Numbered from the stretch's first letter, positions 1 through 9,134 are shown. The stretch is 64,000 bases of DNA from Sphingobium sp. AP49 (GCF_000281715.2 NZ_CP124576.1:875501-939500); one strand, 5' to 3'. Translations and numbers: made by a program. The notes: generated by a model from the sequence alone, not told the origin.

Positions 1-655
1 GGTTGCGGTTGAAGGCGGCCGTCACCCCTGCGGCATCGTCATAGGCGGCGATCAACCGGTCACGGTCCTTGATCCGATCCATGCCGATCAGCAGCATGGC
101 ATCGTCACCCAGCAATCGGTGCATGGCGCGCAGCAGGTCGACGCCCGCGTCGGGTTCCATATTGCCGATCGTCGATCCGGGAAAGAAGCCGAGGCGCGGA
201 AGGCCATCGATCACCGGCGGAAGAAGCAGCGGTCCATTGAAGTCACCCACGACCGGCAGCACGGGCAATCCCGGAAAAGCCGCGGCCAGTTTGGCGCTGC
301 TGGCGCGCAGGAAATCGCCGCTGATGTCGATCGGTACATAGGCGGCCGGTGCGATGGCACGCAGCAGATGTGGGGTCTTGCGCGCGCTGCCCGCGCCAAA
401 TTCGACGATGGCGCGACCCGGTCCGGCGATCGCCAGGAAATCGGCGCCATGATGGGCGAGCAGGGCGGTTTCGGTCCGGGTCGGGTAATATTCGGGCAGG
501 TCGGTAATGGCCTCGAACAGTTCCGATCCGCGCTGGTCGTAGAACCACACCGGCGGCGTGGCCTTGGGTGAACGGGCCAGGCCGGTCAGGATATCGCGGC
601 GAAACGCCAGATCGCCGGCTCGGGTTGCAATGGGCATGTCTTGGGTCAGCAACAT
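1..655 (-). CDS. egtD: EgtD, L-histidine N-alpha-methyltransferase (3' end outside window)
   Basis: Trimethylates histidine to hercynine with S-adenosylmethionine, the first step of ergothioneine synthesis in the cytoplasm. About 218 codons are visible, read leftwards; the C-terminus lies beyond base 1. Visible family marks are a YYPTRTE segment (residues 56-62), the SAM-binding EFGAGS loop (85-90) and a GFFPGSTIGN segment after the middle. The ATG at 655 sits 5 bases past the egtB stop. A GTG at 664 in the same frame would overlap that stop as GTGA. An AAGGA lies 12 bases before the ATG and only 3 before the GTG, so the start is not settled. The gene follows egtB directly, as in known egtBD operons. 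Confidence 0.93.
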   Translation of the reverse strand, partial: MLLTQDMPIATRAGDLAFRRDILTGLARSPKATPPVWFYDQRGSELFEAITDLPEYYPTRTETALLAHHGADFLAIAGPGRAIVEFGAGSARKTPHLLRAIAPAAYVPIDISGDFLRASSAKLAAAFPGLPVLPVVGDFNGPLLLPPVIDGLPRLGFFPGSTIGNMEPDAGVDLLRAMHRLLGDDAMLLIGMDRIKDRDRLIAAYDDAAGVTAAFNRN

Positions 656-660
656 GGCGG

Positions 661-1929
661 TCACAGATCCTTGGCCAGCCGCAGTCCGGTGAACTGCCAG
701 CGTTGATGGGGATGGAAGAAATTGCGGTAGCTGGCGCGGACATGGCCGCGCGGGGTGGCGCAGCTGCCGCCTTTCAGCACGAACTGCCCGGACATGAACT
801 TGCCATTATATTCACCGACCGCGCCGGTTGCGCTGCGGAAACCGGGATAGGGACGATAGGCGCTGCCGGTCCATTCCCAGACATCGCCGAACATCTGGGT
901 CAGCGCCGTCCCATCGTCCGCAGCGCGCGGGCGGGGGCATGTCGCCCCGTCCAGTTGTTCGCCACTGGTAGGCGCGATATTTTGCGCCGCGCTCTCCCAT
1001 TCGGCCTCCGTCGGCAGACGTGCACCGGCCCAATTGGCGTAGGCATCCGCTTCATAGAGGCTGATATGAGTGACGGGGGCGGCCGGGTTGACCGGCTGGC
1101 GGCCGTCCAGACTGAACCGGGTCCATCCCTGTTCGGTTCGTTGCCAGTAAAGCGGTGCCTCCACCGCTTCGGCCTGGACCCAGGTCCAGCCGTCCGACAA
1201 CCAGTGCGCGGCCTGACGATAGCCGCCATCCTCGATAAAGCCGATCCATTCGCCATTGGTGACTGGCCGATGGGCCAGCGCATGTGGACGCAGGAATGTC
1301 TTGTGGCGTGGCCCCTCGCAATCGAAGGCAAAGCCGGCCTTGCCGTCATCGCCAATCTCTACCAGCCCTTCCCGACCCTCAATCCAGTGCAAGGGGCCGG
1401 GGATCGGTACGGGCGTGGGAGCAGGGGCGGTAAACAGGGCCGGTGCGATGGGATTTTGCGAGAAGAGATGCAGCAGGTCCGTGAGCAACAGTTCCTGATG
1501 CTGTTGCTCATGATGCAGGCCGAGCGTGATGAGTTCGTACGCGCCCTCGGGCAGCGATGGGAGCGCGGCGAGCAACATGTTATCCACATGGGCGCGATAG
1601 GCCCGTATCTCCGCCAGGCTCGGCCTGGTGAGCATGCCACGCATCGGCCGGGCATGGCGTGGCCCCTCCGCCTCATAATAGCTATTGAACAGATAGGCGT
1701 AGCGATCGTCGAAGGCACGATAGCCTGAAACATGGTCGCGCAGGACAAAGGTCTCGAAAAACCAACTGACATGCGCCAGGTGCCATTTGGCAGGGGATGC
1801 ATCGGGCATCGATTGCACCGTGGCGTCTGCATCCGACAGGGGCGCTGTCAATGCCTCGGTCAACCCGCGAACGGCCCGGTACCGGCTGGCAAGGTCATCC
1901 TGTCCCGGCTGAATCCAGATTTTGGCCAT
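661..1929 (-). CDS. egtB: EgtB, hercynine sulfoxide synthase
   Basis: Non-haem iron enzyme that joins hercynine to a cysteine-containing thiol with oxygen, the C-S bond step of ergothioneine synthesis. The product is 422 residues. The N-terminal DinB-like helical domain carries the expected iron ligands: WHLAH at 49-53 and HHEQQH at 139-144. The C-terminal half is a formylglycine-generating-enzyme-like fold ending in GLRLAKDL. The open frame continues 79 codons upstream, but the ATG at 1929 is preceded by an AAGAGGGG ribosome site and matches the family's usual length. It is followed directly by egtD. No egtA, egtC or egtE is visible. Whether the sulfur donor is cysteine or gamma-glutamylcysteine cannot be read from the sequence by eye. 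Confidence 0.93.
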   Translation of the reverse strand: MAKIWIQPGQDDLASRYRAVRGLTEALTAPLSDADATVQSMPDASPAKWHLAHVSWFFETFVLRDHVSGYRAFDDRYAYLFNSYYEAEGPRHARPMRGMLTRPSLAEIRAYRAHVDNMLLAALPSLPEGAYELITLGLHHEQQHQELLLTDLLHLFSQNPIAPALFTAPAPTPVPIPGPLHWIEGREGLVEIGDDGKAGFAFDCEGPRHKTFLRPHALAHRPVTNGEWIGFIEDGGYRQAAHWLSDGWTWVQAEAVEAPLYWQRTEQGWTRFSLDGRQPVNPAAPVTHISLYEADAYANWAGARLPTEAEWESAAQNIAPTSGEQLDGATCPRPRAADDGTALTQMFGDVWEWTGSAYRPYPGFRSATGAVGEYNGKFMSGQFVLKGGSCATPRGHVRASYRNFFHPHQRWQFTGLRLAKDL

Positions 1930-2011
1930 GCACGCCCCTCTTGATACGGTTGCGCCGTTCTCGCCAGGATAAGCGCATGAAAGGGGGCCAGGTTCCAGCC
2001 GCTCGCCGGAA

Positions 2012-2866
2012 TCAGGCGGCGTTGCGGGTCGTTTCCGCGCGGCGCAGTTGGTTGCGCCCCGCGCGCTTGGCATCGTAGAGCGCTTGGTCGGCGTGACGCA
2101 GCGCATCGTCCACTGGCCCGTTGCTCCATCGACAGATACCAGCGGAAAAGGTAACTGCCCGTCCATCGACTTCGCTCAGCGGCTGGGTCCGCATCCGTTC
2201 GGCCAGACGCGCCAGCGACCAACAGGCCTCATCCTCGATACAATCCTGGAAGAAGACGACAAATTCCTCACCACCCCAGCGGGCGACCAGATCGACACGG
2301 CGCATCTGGGCGGACAGGCGGTCAGCGAAGGCGCGCAGCAGCCGGTCGCCTTCGTCATGGCCCAGCCGGTCGTTGACCAGCTTGAAATGGTCGATGTCGA
2401 TGATCGCGATGCTGCCCTGGCGACGCTCGGGCGGCAGCGCCTCGATCTGGGCCAGGAAACCGCGCCGGTTGACGATGCCGGTCAGCACATCCTCGTGCGC
2501 CGCGACCTGTAGTTCGTCCATTTGCGTCTGGGTCGTCGTGGCGGCGCGATGAACCCCGGCAAAGAGGGAGCGGATGACATCGCCGACCTCGGTCAGGGCC
2601 GGGGCGTCGTCCTGGTTCGGCTTCAGCGTGTCGGCTAACGCCTGGATCGGGCTCAGCATCGCCCCGATTCCCGCCAAGGCCAGCCCGGTGCCGATAAGGG
2701 TAGCCAGGGTCAGCAGCAGAAATTCGGCCAGTGCGATCCGGCCGGTTGCCAAGCCCCAGCCGATATAGCCGAGCAGCGGCAGGTGGGTGGCCAAGAAGCA
2801 TAATGCGAAGAGTCGTAATCGCAGGCTGCGCGGAAAGATGAAGGACGTCGCGAGATAGAATTGCAT
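2012..2866 (-). CDS. Membrane-bound diguanylate cyclase (GGDEF domain)
   Basis: Makes cyclic di-GMP from two GTP. The 284-residue protein has two hydrophobic helices (about 17-40 and 46-68), a short linker of HAMP-like size, then a GGDEF domain from about residue 120. The active-site motif is GGEEF (198-202), a functional variant. An RRVD inhibitory-site motif (189-192) lies exactly five residues before it, so product inhibition is likely. There is no EAL domain and no recognisable periplasmic sensor, so the signal is unknown. The ATG at 2866 follows a GAGG ribosome site 8 bases upstream. The gene lies upstream of egtB on the same strand, with its 3' end 83 bases from the egtB start, so co-transcription is possible. 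Confidence 0.9.
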   Translation of the reverse strand: MQFYLATSFIFPRSLRLRLFALCFLATHLPLLGYIGWGLATGRIALAEFLLLTLATLIGTGLALAGIGAMLSPIQALADTLKPNQDDAPALTEVGDVIRSLFAGVHRAATTTQTQMDELQVAAHEDVLTGIVNRRGFLAQIEALPPERRQGSIAIIDIDHFKLVNDRLGHDEGDRLLRAFADRLSAQMRRVDLVARWGGEEFVVFFQDCIEDEACWSLARLAERMRTQPLSEVDGRAVTFSAGICRWSNGPVDDALRHADQALYDAKRAGRNQLRRAETTRNAA

Positions 2867-2994
2867 TGCCTGTCCTCATTGTTGCGAATGAAGCGCAAGT
2901 TCCTGGACGAATATAAATGCAGCCTGAAGAAACAGGGTTAATGCCTGGCCGTGCGGACGGGCCGTGCCCGCGGCGAGTCAGAATGGGCGCGGGC

Positions 2995-3564
2995 TCAGCG
3001 CGATGCGCCCGGCACCCATTTGACGTCGCCTGCGCCATTGTCGTTCAGCCGACGCGCCAGCACGAACAGCAGGTCGGACAGGCGGTTGAGATAGGCGAGG
3101 GCCTGGGGGTTCAGTCGATCCACGCTTGCGGCTGCAGTGGCGCTGCGTTCTGCGCGCCGGGTAATGGCGCGGGCGAGATGGACAGCGGCGGCAGCGGGCG
3201 ATCCGCCAGGCAGGACGAAGCTGTCGAGCGGAGCGAGTTCGGCATTCATCGCGTCGATCTGCTCTTCCAGTCGCACGACCTGACTGGGTATGATCCGCAG
3301 CGCCCAGGGCTCATCCGCTCCTTCGGGCAGCGGCGTGGCCAGGTCGGCGCCCAGATCGAACAGGTCATTCTGGATCATGGTCAGCCATGGCGCCTCGGCG
3401 CGGTCGCCGATCGCCAATATGGCCAGGCCGATTGCGCTGTTGGCTTCATCGATGTCGCCGACCGCCTGCATCCGGGGCGCATGTTTGGGCAGGCGCGATC
3501 CATCGACCAGCCCAGTGGTCCCCGCGTCGCCGGTGCGGGTGTAGATCTTATTCAGTTTCACCAC
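2995..3564 (-). CDS. pduO: PduO-type ATP:cob(I)alamin adenosyltransferase
   Basis: Transfers the adenosyl group of ATP to cob(I)alamin (or cob(I)yrinic acid diamide) to make coenzyme B12. The 189-residue length and the N-terminal TRTGDAGTTGLVDG segment are the PduO-family ATP-binding signature; the C-terminal helix carries NRLSDLLFVLAR. Translation probably starts at the GTG at 3564, which has AGGA 8 bases upstream; a second GTG follows directly. It is the last of three same-strand genes (gluQ, HIG1 protein, this one) with gaps of 9 and 19 bases, so a small operon is likely. The partner genes do not explain why B12 activation should be co-expressed with a tRNA-modifying enzyme. Confidence 0.9.
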   Translation of the reverse strand: MVKLNKIYTRTGDAGTTGLVDGSRLPKHAPRMQAVGDIDEANSAIGLAILAIGDRAEAPWLTMIQNDLFDLGADLATPLPEGADEPWALRIIPSQVVRLEEQIDAMNAELAPLDSFVLPGGSPAAAAVHLARAITRRAERSATAAASVDRLNPQALAYLNRLSDLLFVLARRLNDNGAGDVKWVPGASR

Positions 3565-3583
3565 TGGATCGGTCCTTCCGCCT

Positions 3584-3817
3584 TCAACCCTGCCCCTTCA
3601 TCATCAGTAGCAGGGCGATGATGATGACGGCGGCGGCCTGGAACAGGATGCGATTCATCATCATCCGATTTTGTTTCAGGCTGGATGGCCGGGGCGCACC
3701 CTCCGGCAGGTTCAGTTCTTCCTTGGTCGCTTGAAGGAAGGCGATGATGCCGCGGATGAGTGTGAACAGGGTCGCGGCCATGGCAAGGATGAGGGCGATG
3801 ATGAGTATGGCGGTCAT
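3584..3817 (-). CDS. HIG1-domain twin-transmembrane protein
   Basis: Small inner-membrane protein of 77 residues with two hydrophobic helices (roughly 2-25 and 54-73) joined by a polar loop containing the LKQNRMMMNRILFQ segment typical of HIG1/RCF-type proteins. Mitochondrial relatives associate with respiratory supercomplexes; the bacterial role is inferred. The ATG at 3817 was chosen because the in-frame codon two places upstream is only a TTG. No clear ribosome site precedes it, but gluQ ends just 9 bases upstream, which suggests translation coupled to gluQ. The next gene is the cobalamin adenosyltransferase. Confidence 0.75.
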   Translation of the reverse strand: MTAILIIALILAMAATLFTLIRGIIAFLQATKEELNLPEGAPRPSSLKQNRMMMNRILFQAAAVIIIALLLMMKGQG

Positions 3818-3826
3818 GGCCAAAGA

Positions 3827-4732
3827 CTAGGCTTGTACCAATGCGATGCCAACTGGAAAGCGTCCGGCGCGCAGGTCATCGGCCAGGCGGAGCGGGTCGA
3901 TGCCCTGGTCGCGCAGTTCGGCGAGGGCGATCGACCCGCTGCGCTTGGCCAGACGCTTGCCGTCCGGACCCATCAGCAGCGGATGATGAACATAGACCGG
4001 TGTCGGCAGGTCGAGCAGCGCCTGCAGCAGGCGATGGATATCGGTGGCGGCACGCAGATCCTGGCCCCGCAGGACATGGGTGATGCCCATGGCGGCATCG
4101 TCGAGTGTGCAGGACAGGTGATAGCTGGCTGGCGCATCCTTGCGTGCCAGCACGACATCGCCAGCGGCAAGCGGGTCCGCCAGCACATCCTCCACCATGG
4201 CGGCGCGGCGCGGCGGATAAGGAAGTGCAGGCCAATGCAGAGGCGCGGCGCGCGCGGTCGCCGCCGCCATGTCGATCCGCCAGGCGTGGGGGGCTCCGCT
4301 CGCCAGCCGCCGATCCCGTTCGGCCTGGGGCAACGTGCGGCACGTGCCAGGATAGACGGGGCCTTCCGGCCCGTGCGGTGCCGTCAGGCTCGCCTGGATA
4401 TCCGCGCGGGTGCAGAAACAGGGATAGAGCAGACCCATATCGCGCAGGCGCACCAGTGCCCCATCATAATGGTCCAGCCGCTGCGACTGAAAGATGATGT
4501 CTCCGTCCCACTCCACGCCCAGCCAACGCAGATCCTGGACGATGCCCGTGACATGTTCGGGTCGGCTGCGGGTCCCGTCGATATCTTCGATACGCAGGCG
4601 AAATGCACCGCCCTCGCGGCGGGCCAGGTCCATCGCCATCAATGCCGACCATCCATGCCCGACATGCAATCGACCTGTGGGGCTTGGTGCGAAACGAGTC
4701 ACTAGATGCAGTGGTGCGACGGATTGAGTCAT
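3827..4732 (-). CDS. gluQ: Glutamyl-Q tRNA(Asp) synthetase
   Basis: Activates glutamate and attaches it to the queuosine base of tRNA(Asp), a modification that does not need the tRNA acceptor stem. The protein has 301 residues, the length of the truncated class I synthetase paralog, with no anticodon-binding domain. The HIGH-like motif is in FAPSPTGRLHVGH (14-26), the KMSKS-like motif is KRLAKRSGS near residue 260, and a zinc-site pattern CFC...Y..TCR lies in between. Presence of GluQ implies that the organism makes queuosine. It heads a short leftward operon. The opposite-strand HNH gene begins 93 bases away, so the two share an intergenic promoter region. Confidence 0.94.
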   Translation of the reverse strand: MTQSVAPLHLVTRFAPSPTGRLHVGHGWSALMAMDLARREGGAFRLRIEDIDGTRSRPEHVTGIVQDLRWLGVEWDGDIIFQSQRLDHYDGALVRLRDMGLLYPCFCTRADIQASLTAPHGPEGPVYPGTCRTLPQAERDRRLASGAPHAWRIDMAAATARAAPLHWPALPYPPRRAAMVEDVLADPLAAGDVVLARKDAPASYHLSCTLDDAAMGITHVLRGQDLRAATDIHRLLQALLDLPTPVYVHHPLLMGPDGKRLAKRSGSIALAELRDQGIDPLRLADDLRAGRFPVGIALVQA

Positions 4733-4825
4733 ACAGGCCCTTGACGGCGGATATTCGTTAATGCTGTCATGCCCTTGTCATGTTGCTGGTGGATCAGCGG
4801 CGTCGGCAAGGGGGTAGAGGCGTTT

Positions 4826-5392
4826 ATGTACCATCCCGACCTGATACGGCATCCGGAAAACTGCCCGGCGCTGGTTTTGAATGCGGATTATACGCCGCTC
4901 AGCTATTACCCCTTGAGCCTGTGGCCCTGGCAGACTGCCATCAAGGCGGTCTTTCTGGAGCGGGTCGACATCGTCTCTTCGTATGAACGGGAAGTCCACA
5001 GCCCTAGCCTGCTGATGAAGATCCCCTCGGTCATCGCGCTCAAGCAATATGTCCGGCCATCGGAACATCCCGCCTTCACCCGTTTCAACCTGTTCCTGCG
5101 CGACAAATTTTCCTGCCAATATTGCGGGACGACGCATGACCTGACCTTTGACCATGTCGTGCCGCGACGTGCGGGCGGACGCACGACATGGGAAAATGTC
5201 GCCACGGCCTGTTCACCCTGCAACCTGAAAAAGGGTGGGCGCACCCCTCGGGAGGCCGGTATGCAGCTCCATGTCCAGCCGATCCGGCCGACCAGTTGGC
5301 AACTGCAGGAACATGGGCGCGCCTTCCCACCCGGGTATCTGCACGAAAGCTGGCACGACTGGCTTTACTGGGACGTCGAATTGATCGCCTGA
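4826..5392 (+). CDS. HNH endonuclease family protein
   Basis: Protein of 188 residues with a C-terminal HNH nuclease module: a zinc pair CQYCG, then LTFDHVVPRRAGG with the catalytic His, NVATACSPCN with the second zinc pair, and a closing KGGRTP. The N-terminal part, NCPALVLNADYTPLSYYPLS, is conserved in chromosomal HNH proteins of alphaproteobacteria. Those occur as single copies outside restriction systems, so a housekeeping DNA-processing role is more likely than defence. The ATG at 4826 has GAGG 5 bases upstream; an earlier in-frame ATG at 4769 has no comparable site. The stop is 7 bases from the end of the convergent Crp/Fnr-type gene. Confidence 0.85.
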   Translation: MYHPDLIRHPENCPALVLNADYTPLSYYPLSLWPWQTAIKAVFLERVDIVSSYEREVHSPSLLMKIPSVIALKQYVRPSEHPAFTRFNLFLRDKFSCQYCGTTHDLTFDHVVPRRAGGRTTWENVATACSPCNLKKGGRTPREAGMQLHVQPIRPTSWQLQEHGRAFPPGYLHESWHDWLYWDVELIA

Positions 5393-5399
5393 ATCGGCA

Positions 5400-6134
5400 T
5401 CAGTTCATCCCCGGCAGCCAGTCCAGGTCCATATCCTTGTGCCGATTGGTGTAGTGGCCGATTTCCTCCAGTCCGGCCATGTCCAGCAACGTGATGCGGC
5501 CATTGGCCCGGCTGATCAGCTGTTCCTGTTCCATCTGGCGGATCATGCGGTTCACGTGAACCGAGGTGAGGCCGATCGCGTCGCCAATTTCCTCCTGCGT
5601 CAGCTTCAGCTCGAAACTGTCGGTGATACTGTCGTCCGTCACCCGTAGACGATCGAACATGTCGAGCAGGAAGGACGCGACCCGGGCCTTGGCGGATGTG
5701 CGTCCCAGCGATGCCAGCCGGTCGGTCAGTGCGACCCGTTCGGTGTTCGACAACAGGAACAGCAGGGCTGCGACCCGGGGATATTCCTCCAGCAGTCGGC
5801 GCAGCGCATGTTTGTCGAATGGACAGACGATGGCGTCGGACAGGGCGATCAGCGATTCCGGGGCCTTGTTGTAGACCGTGCTGGCCGACCCGATGAAGTC
5901 GCCTGGAAAATAGACACGCAATATCTGGCGGCTGCCATCGGGCAGGATGACGAAGCTCATCACGCGCCCTTCGCGCAGGACGAACAATTCCGTCACGGTG
6001 TCATTTACACGCTGGATCATTGCACCGCGTTTCACCCGACGCGGATTTTCCTCGAGCCTGGCTAGTGCCGTCTTTTCCGCTTCGGACAGAGGAACATGCT
6101 TGGCCAACCTTTCCGCGAAACAACTTGTTGCCAC
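5400..6134 (-). CDS. Crp/Fnr-family transcriptional regulator
   Basis: DNA-binding regulator of 244 residues: an N-terminal cyclic-nucleotide-binding-type beta barrel (about 15-130, with LPDGSRQILRVYFPGDFIG), a long dimer helix and a C-terminal winged helix (LTQEEIGDAIGLTSVHVNRMIRQ). Only one cysteine (residue 5) lies near the N-terminus, so an FNR-type oxygen-sensing 4Fe-4S cluster is unlikely. The recognition helix has VHVNR where CRP and FNR carry a glutamate, so target specificity cannot be borrowed from them. The start is a GTG at 6134 with AAAGG about 8 bases upstream; the first in-frame ATG comes far too late. It diverges from murA, and a CRP-geometry inverted repeat lies between the two genes. 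Confidence 0.9.
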   Translation of the reverse strand: MATSCFAERLAKHVPLSEAEKTALARLEENPRRVKRGAMIQRVNDTVTELFVLREGRVMSFVILPDGSRQILRVYFPGDFIGSASTVYNKAPESLIALSDAIVCPFDKHALRRLLEEYPRVAALLFLLSNTERVALTDRLASLGRTSAKARVASFLLDMFDRLRVTDDSITDSFELKLTQEEIGDAIGLTSVHVNRMIRQMEQEQLISRANGRITLLDMAGLEEIGHYTNRHKDMDLDWLPGMN

Positions 6135-6231
6135 CCAAAAAACCTTTTTCCTGAAATTGTCGTTTCGTTGGCAGAACGCCCCAAGCGTCTTTTGGCTGCA
6201 TTTTCGTGTCGTGCACTAAACTCGATCAAGG

Positions 6232-6249
6232 TTGTGCGGATCGGCACAA
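6232..6249. promoter_or_regulatory. CRP/FNR-geometry inverted repeat between crp-like gene and murA
   Basis: TTGTGCGGATCGGCACAA: 6-bp arms around 6 bases, i.e. TGTGC-N6-GCACA, the 5-6-5 spacing of CRP-family boxes. A further TTGTG follows at 6251, forming CACAA-A-TTGTG with the right arm. It lies about 98 bases from both the murA start and the regulator's start. Binding by the neighbouring regulator is an inference. Confidence 0.5.
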
Positions 6250-6279
6250 ATTGTGTTCTTTCCATGCTCTGTCGTGTCG

Positions 6280-6295
6280 GATTTGACGTCAAATC
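6280..6295. promoter_or_regulatory. 16-bp perfect palindrome upstream of murA
   Basis: GATTTGACGTCAAATC is its own reverse complement over 16 bases and lies 51 bases before the murA start codon. It differs from the neighbouring TGTGC-N6-GCACA repeat, so a second regulator may act here. Nothing in the window identifies which. Confidence 0.45.
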
Positions 6296-6346
6296 GCGCC
6301 CCGTCCGCCTTGCACGGCGCGCAATAGGCGTTATGAACCCTAGCCA

Positions 6347-7630
6347 ATGGACCGCATTCACATTCGCGGCGGCAAGCAACTCAACGGCCGCCTTCCCATC
6401 TCCGGCGCCAAGAACGCTGCCCTGACGCTGCTGCCATGCGCGTTGCTGACCGACGAGCCGGTGACGCTGCGCAATCTGCCGCGCCTGGCCGATGTCGACA
6501 GCTTCGGTCATCTGCTCAACCAACTCGGCGTGTCGACCATGATCGAGGGGGCACGGCCGGAGGATTTTGGCCGCGTCCTGACGATGCGCGCCGGTCGGGT
6601 CACCTCGACGGAAGCGCCCTATGACATCGTGCGCAAAATGCGCGCGTCGATTCTGGTGCTGGGGCCGTTGCTCGCGCGCCAGGGTGAGGCGCGGGTGTCG
6701 CTGCCTGGTGGCTGTGCGATCGGCAATCGTCCGATCGACCTGCATTTGAAGGCGCTGGAAGCGTTCGGCGCGATCATCGAGATCGCTGCCGGCTATGTCC
6801 GTGCGAGCCTGCCCGACGGCGGTCTGCCCGGTGGCATCTACACTTTCCCGGTCGTGTCGGTGGGCGCGACCGAGAATGCGCTGATGGCGGCGGCCCTCGC
6901 CAAGGGCACCTGCATTCTGGAAAATGCCGCGCGCGAGCCGGAAATCGTGGATCTATGCAACCTGTTGATCGCGATGGGCGCCGATATCGAAGGCGTTGGC
7001 ACCGACAAGCTGGTCATCCATGGCCGCGAACGGCTGCACGGCGCGACCTACAGCGTGATGCCCGACCGGATTGAGGCAGGCAGCTATGCCTGTGCGGCGG
7101 CGATCACTGGCGGTTCGCTCGACCTGGCTGGCGCCAATGCCGAAGATATGCATGCCATCCTGGCTGCGCTGCGCGATGCGGGGGTGCAGGTGGACGAATA
7201 TAAGGGCGGCATCAAGGTGTCGTCCGATGGCAAGCTCAAGCCACTGACCCTGTCGACCGCGCCCTTCCCGGCCTTCCCAACCGACATGCAGGCCCAGTTC
7301 ATGGCGATGCTGACGCTGGCCGACGGCGCTTCGGTGCTGACGGAGACGATCTTTGAAAACCGCTACATGCACGTGCCCGAACTGGCGCGCATGGGCGCGG
7401 ACATCGCGGTCAACGGGCGGACCGCCGTGGTGCGCGGTGTGTCGGGGCTCGTGGGCGCGCCGGTGATGGCGACCGATCTGCGTGCGTCGATGAGCCTGAT
7501 CCTGGCGGGCCTAGCCGCCGAGGGCGAGACCCAGGTCAATCGGGTCTATCATCTCGATCGCGGCTATGAACGACTGGAGGAAAAGCTGTCCGCCGTCGGC
7601 GCCGATATCGAGCGGGTCAGCGATGGCTGA
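6347..7630 (+). CDS. murA: UDP-N-acetylglucosamine 1-carboxyvinyltransferase
   Basis: Adds enolpyruvate from phosphoenolpyruvate to UDP-GlcNAc, the first committed step of peptidoglycan synthesis. The 427 residues are the normal length. The catalytic Lys-Asn pair is in SGAKNAALT (K22, N23). The fosfomycin-targeted cysteine is C123 in [15 protein letters not shown], so the enzyme is the fosfomycin-sensitive Cys type. The ATG at 6347 begins the conserved MDRIHIRGG start. Its last codons overlap the start of the sensor kinase gene by 8 bases (ATGGCTGA), so the two are probably co-transcribed and translationally coupled. Confidence 0.97.
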   Translation: MDRIHIRGGKQLNGRLPISGAKNAALTLLPCALLTDEPVTLRNLPRLADVDSFGHLLNQLGVSTMIEGARPEDFGRVLTMRAGRVTSTEAPYDIVRKMRASILVLGPLLARQGEARVSLPGGCAIGNRPIDLHLKALEAFGAIIEIAAGYVRASLPDGGLPGGIYTFPVVSVGATENALMAAALAKGTCILENAAREPEIVDLCNLLIAMGADIEGVGTDKLVIHGRERLHGATYSVMPDRIEAGSYACAAAITGGSLDLAGANAEDMHAILAALRDAGVQVDEYKGGIKVSSDGKLKPLTLSTAPFPAFPTDMQAQFMAMLTLADGASVLTETIFENRYMHVPELARMGADIAVNGRTAVVRGVSGLVGAPVMATDLRASMSLILAGLAAEGETQVNRVYHLDRGYERLEEKLSAVGADIERVSDG

Positions 7631-9134
7631 GGGGCGGGGCCTGGCAACGGATCGGGCGGCGCTACTGGCGCTCTATGATCTGGATGCCGGCGGTTTCCAG
7701 ACCCTGGACGACATTACCGCTTTTGCGGCGCAATTATGTAACGCGCCGATCGCGCTGGTCAGCATCGTGGAGGATGTGCGCCAGCGCTTTCTGGCGCGTA
7801 CGGGGCTCGATGCCGAGGAGACGCCGCGCGATGTCTCCTTCTGCGCTCTTGCCATGCTGGGCCAGGATATTTTCGTCATTCCCGATGCTACGGGCGATGT
7901 ACGTTTCATCGATAATGCGCTGGTCACCGGTCCGCCGCATATCCGTTTCTATGCCGGTGCGCCTTTATGGGGCGCGGACGGCGAGCCGCTGGGCGCACTG
8001 TGCGTGATCGATACCGTACCGCGCGCCGACTTGACGCCTTTGCAGCGACAGGGGTTGGCTTTGCTTGCTCGGCAGGTGATGGTGGAACTGGAGGGGCGCC
8101 GGCGCGATCGCGACGTGATCTTGCAGCAACGGTTGGATGCGGCGGCGGTCGCCGATAGCGATCGGATGTTCCGGACGCTAGCCGATACCATGCCGCAGAT
8201 GGTCTGGTCGACGCTGCCCGACGGCTATCATGATTATTATAATGCCCGTTGGTATGAATATACCGGTGTACCGGCCGGTTCCACGGACGGTGACGCATGG
8301 AACGGCATGTTCCATCCGGACGATCAGCCGCATGCCTGGGAAAGATGGCGTCACAGCCTGGCAAGCGGAGAGGCGTATGAGATCGAATATCGGTTGCGCC
8401 ACCACCGCGGTGACTATCGCTGGACGCTGGGCAGGGCCTTGCCGATCCGGGGACCCGATGGCGCGATCATACGTTGGATCGGCACCTGTACCGAGATTCA
8501 CGAACAGAAGCTGATGATGGAAGAGCGCGAATTGATCGCGCATGAACTGTCCCATCGGATCAAGAATATCTTTTCGGTGATTGCCGGGTTGATCGCCCTG
8601 ACAGCGCGCGAGCATTCTGGCATGCGTGAAGGGGCGGACGATCTGCGCGACCGCATCCTGGCGCTGGGGCGCGCGCATGATTTCGTACGGCCCCACGGCG
8701 ATAATTTCCAGCCAACGCCGAAGCAGGGCAGTCTGCATGGCGTCCTGGCACAGATTCTGGCCCCCTATGGCGGGCGCATAATCCTGGCCGGTGAAGATCC
8801 CGCAGTGGATGATCGTTCGGCCACGCCCCTGGCACTGGTCTTTCATGAACTGGCGACCAATGCCGCCAAATATGGTGCCTTGTCCCGACCCCAGGGCCAG
8901 GTCCGGCTGCATATCGCTGCAGGGGCAGAGGCGTTCCGTGTCGACTGGCGGGAGGAAGGCGGCCCTGCTGTGGTGCCGAGTGTCGTGGAAGGCTTTGGCA
9001 GCCGGCTGATCGCGCTGAGTATCGAGCGTCAGTTAGGTGGTCGGGTCGAGCGCCAATGGCAAGCCGACGGTCTGCAGGTTACCCTCTCGATCCCGCGGCG
9101 CTCCATGAGCCGTGCGGCGGCAGGAACGGCGTAA
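7623..9134 (+). CDS. Soluble GAF-PAS sensor histidine kinase, HWE/HisKA_2 class
   Basis: Cytoplasmic sensor kinase of 503 residues with no membrane helix. Order: GAF domain (about 25-150, with [25 protein letters not shown]), PAS domain with a PAC tail (about 180-295), dimerisation/phosphoacceptor segment [14 protein letters not shown] (H311 the likely phosphorylated His), and an ATPase domain with [15 protein letters not shown]. This is the HWE/HisKA_2 layout common in alphaproteobacterial light, redox and stress signalling. The PAS segment lacks an obvious NCRFLQ motif, so it is not a standard LOV photoreceptor. The ATG at 7623 lies inside the murA end. The 3' end overlaps the convergent response-regulator gene by 56 bases. 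Confidence 0.9.
   Translation: MAEGRGLATDRAALLALYDLDAGGFQTLDDITAFAAQLCNAPIALVSIVEDVRQRFLARTGLDAEETPRDVSFCALAMLGQDIFVIPDATGDVRFIDNALVTGPPHIRFYAGAPLWGADGEPLGALCVIDTVPRADLTPLQRQGLALLARQVMVELEGRRRDRDVILQQRLDAAAVADSDRMFRTLADTMPQMVWSTLPDGYHDYYNARWYEYTGVPAGSTDGDAWNGMFHPDDQPHAWERWRHSLASGEAYEIEYRLRHHRGDYRWTLGRALPIRGPDGAIIRWIGTCTEIHEQKLMMEERELIAHELSHRIKNIFSVIAGLIALTAREHSGMREGADDLRDRILALGRAHDFVRPHGDNFQPTPKQGSLHGVLAQILAPYGGRIILAGEDPAVDDRSATPLALVFHELATNAAKYGALSRPQGQVRLHIAAGAEAFRVDWREEGGPAVVPSVVEGFGSRLIALSIERQLGGRVERQWQADGLQVTLSIPRRSMSRAAAGTA

Noticed and set aside
6281-6294. FNR or FixK box at the 16-base palindrome
   Set aside because: TTGA and TCAA are separated by 2 bases, not the 4-6 needed by FNR or FixK sites.
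7623-9134. LOV-type blue-light sensor kinase
   Set aside because: The PAS segment lacks the cysteine-containing NCRFLQ motif required for flavin photochemistry.
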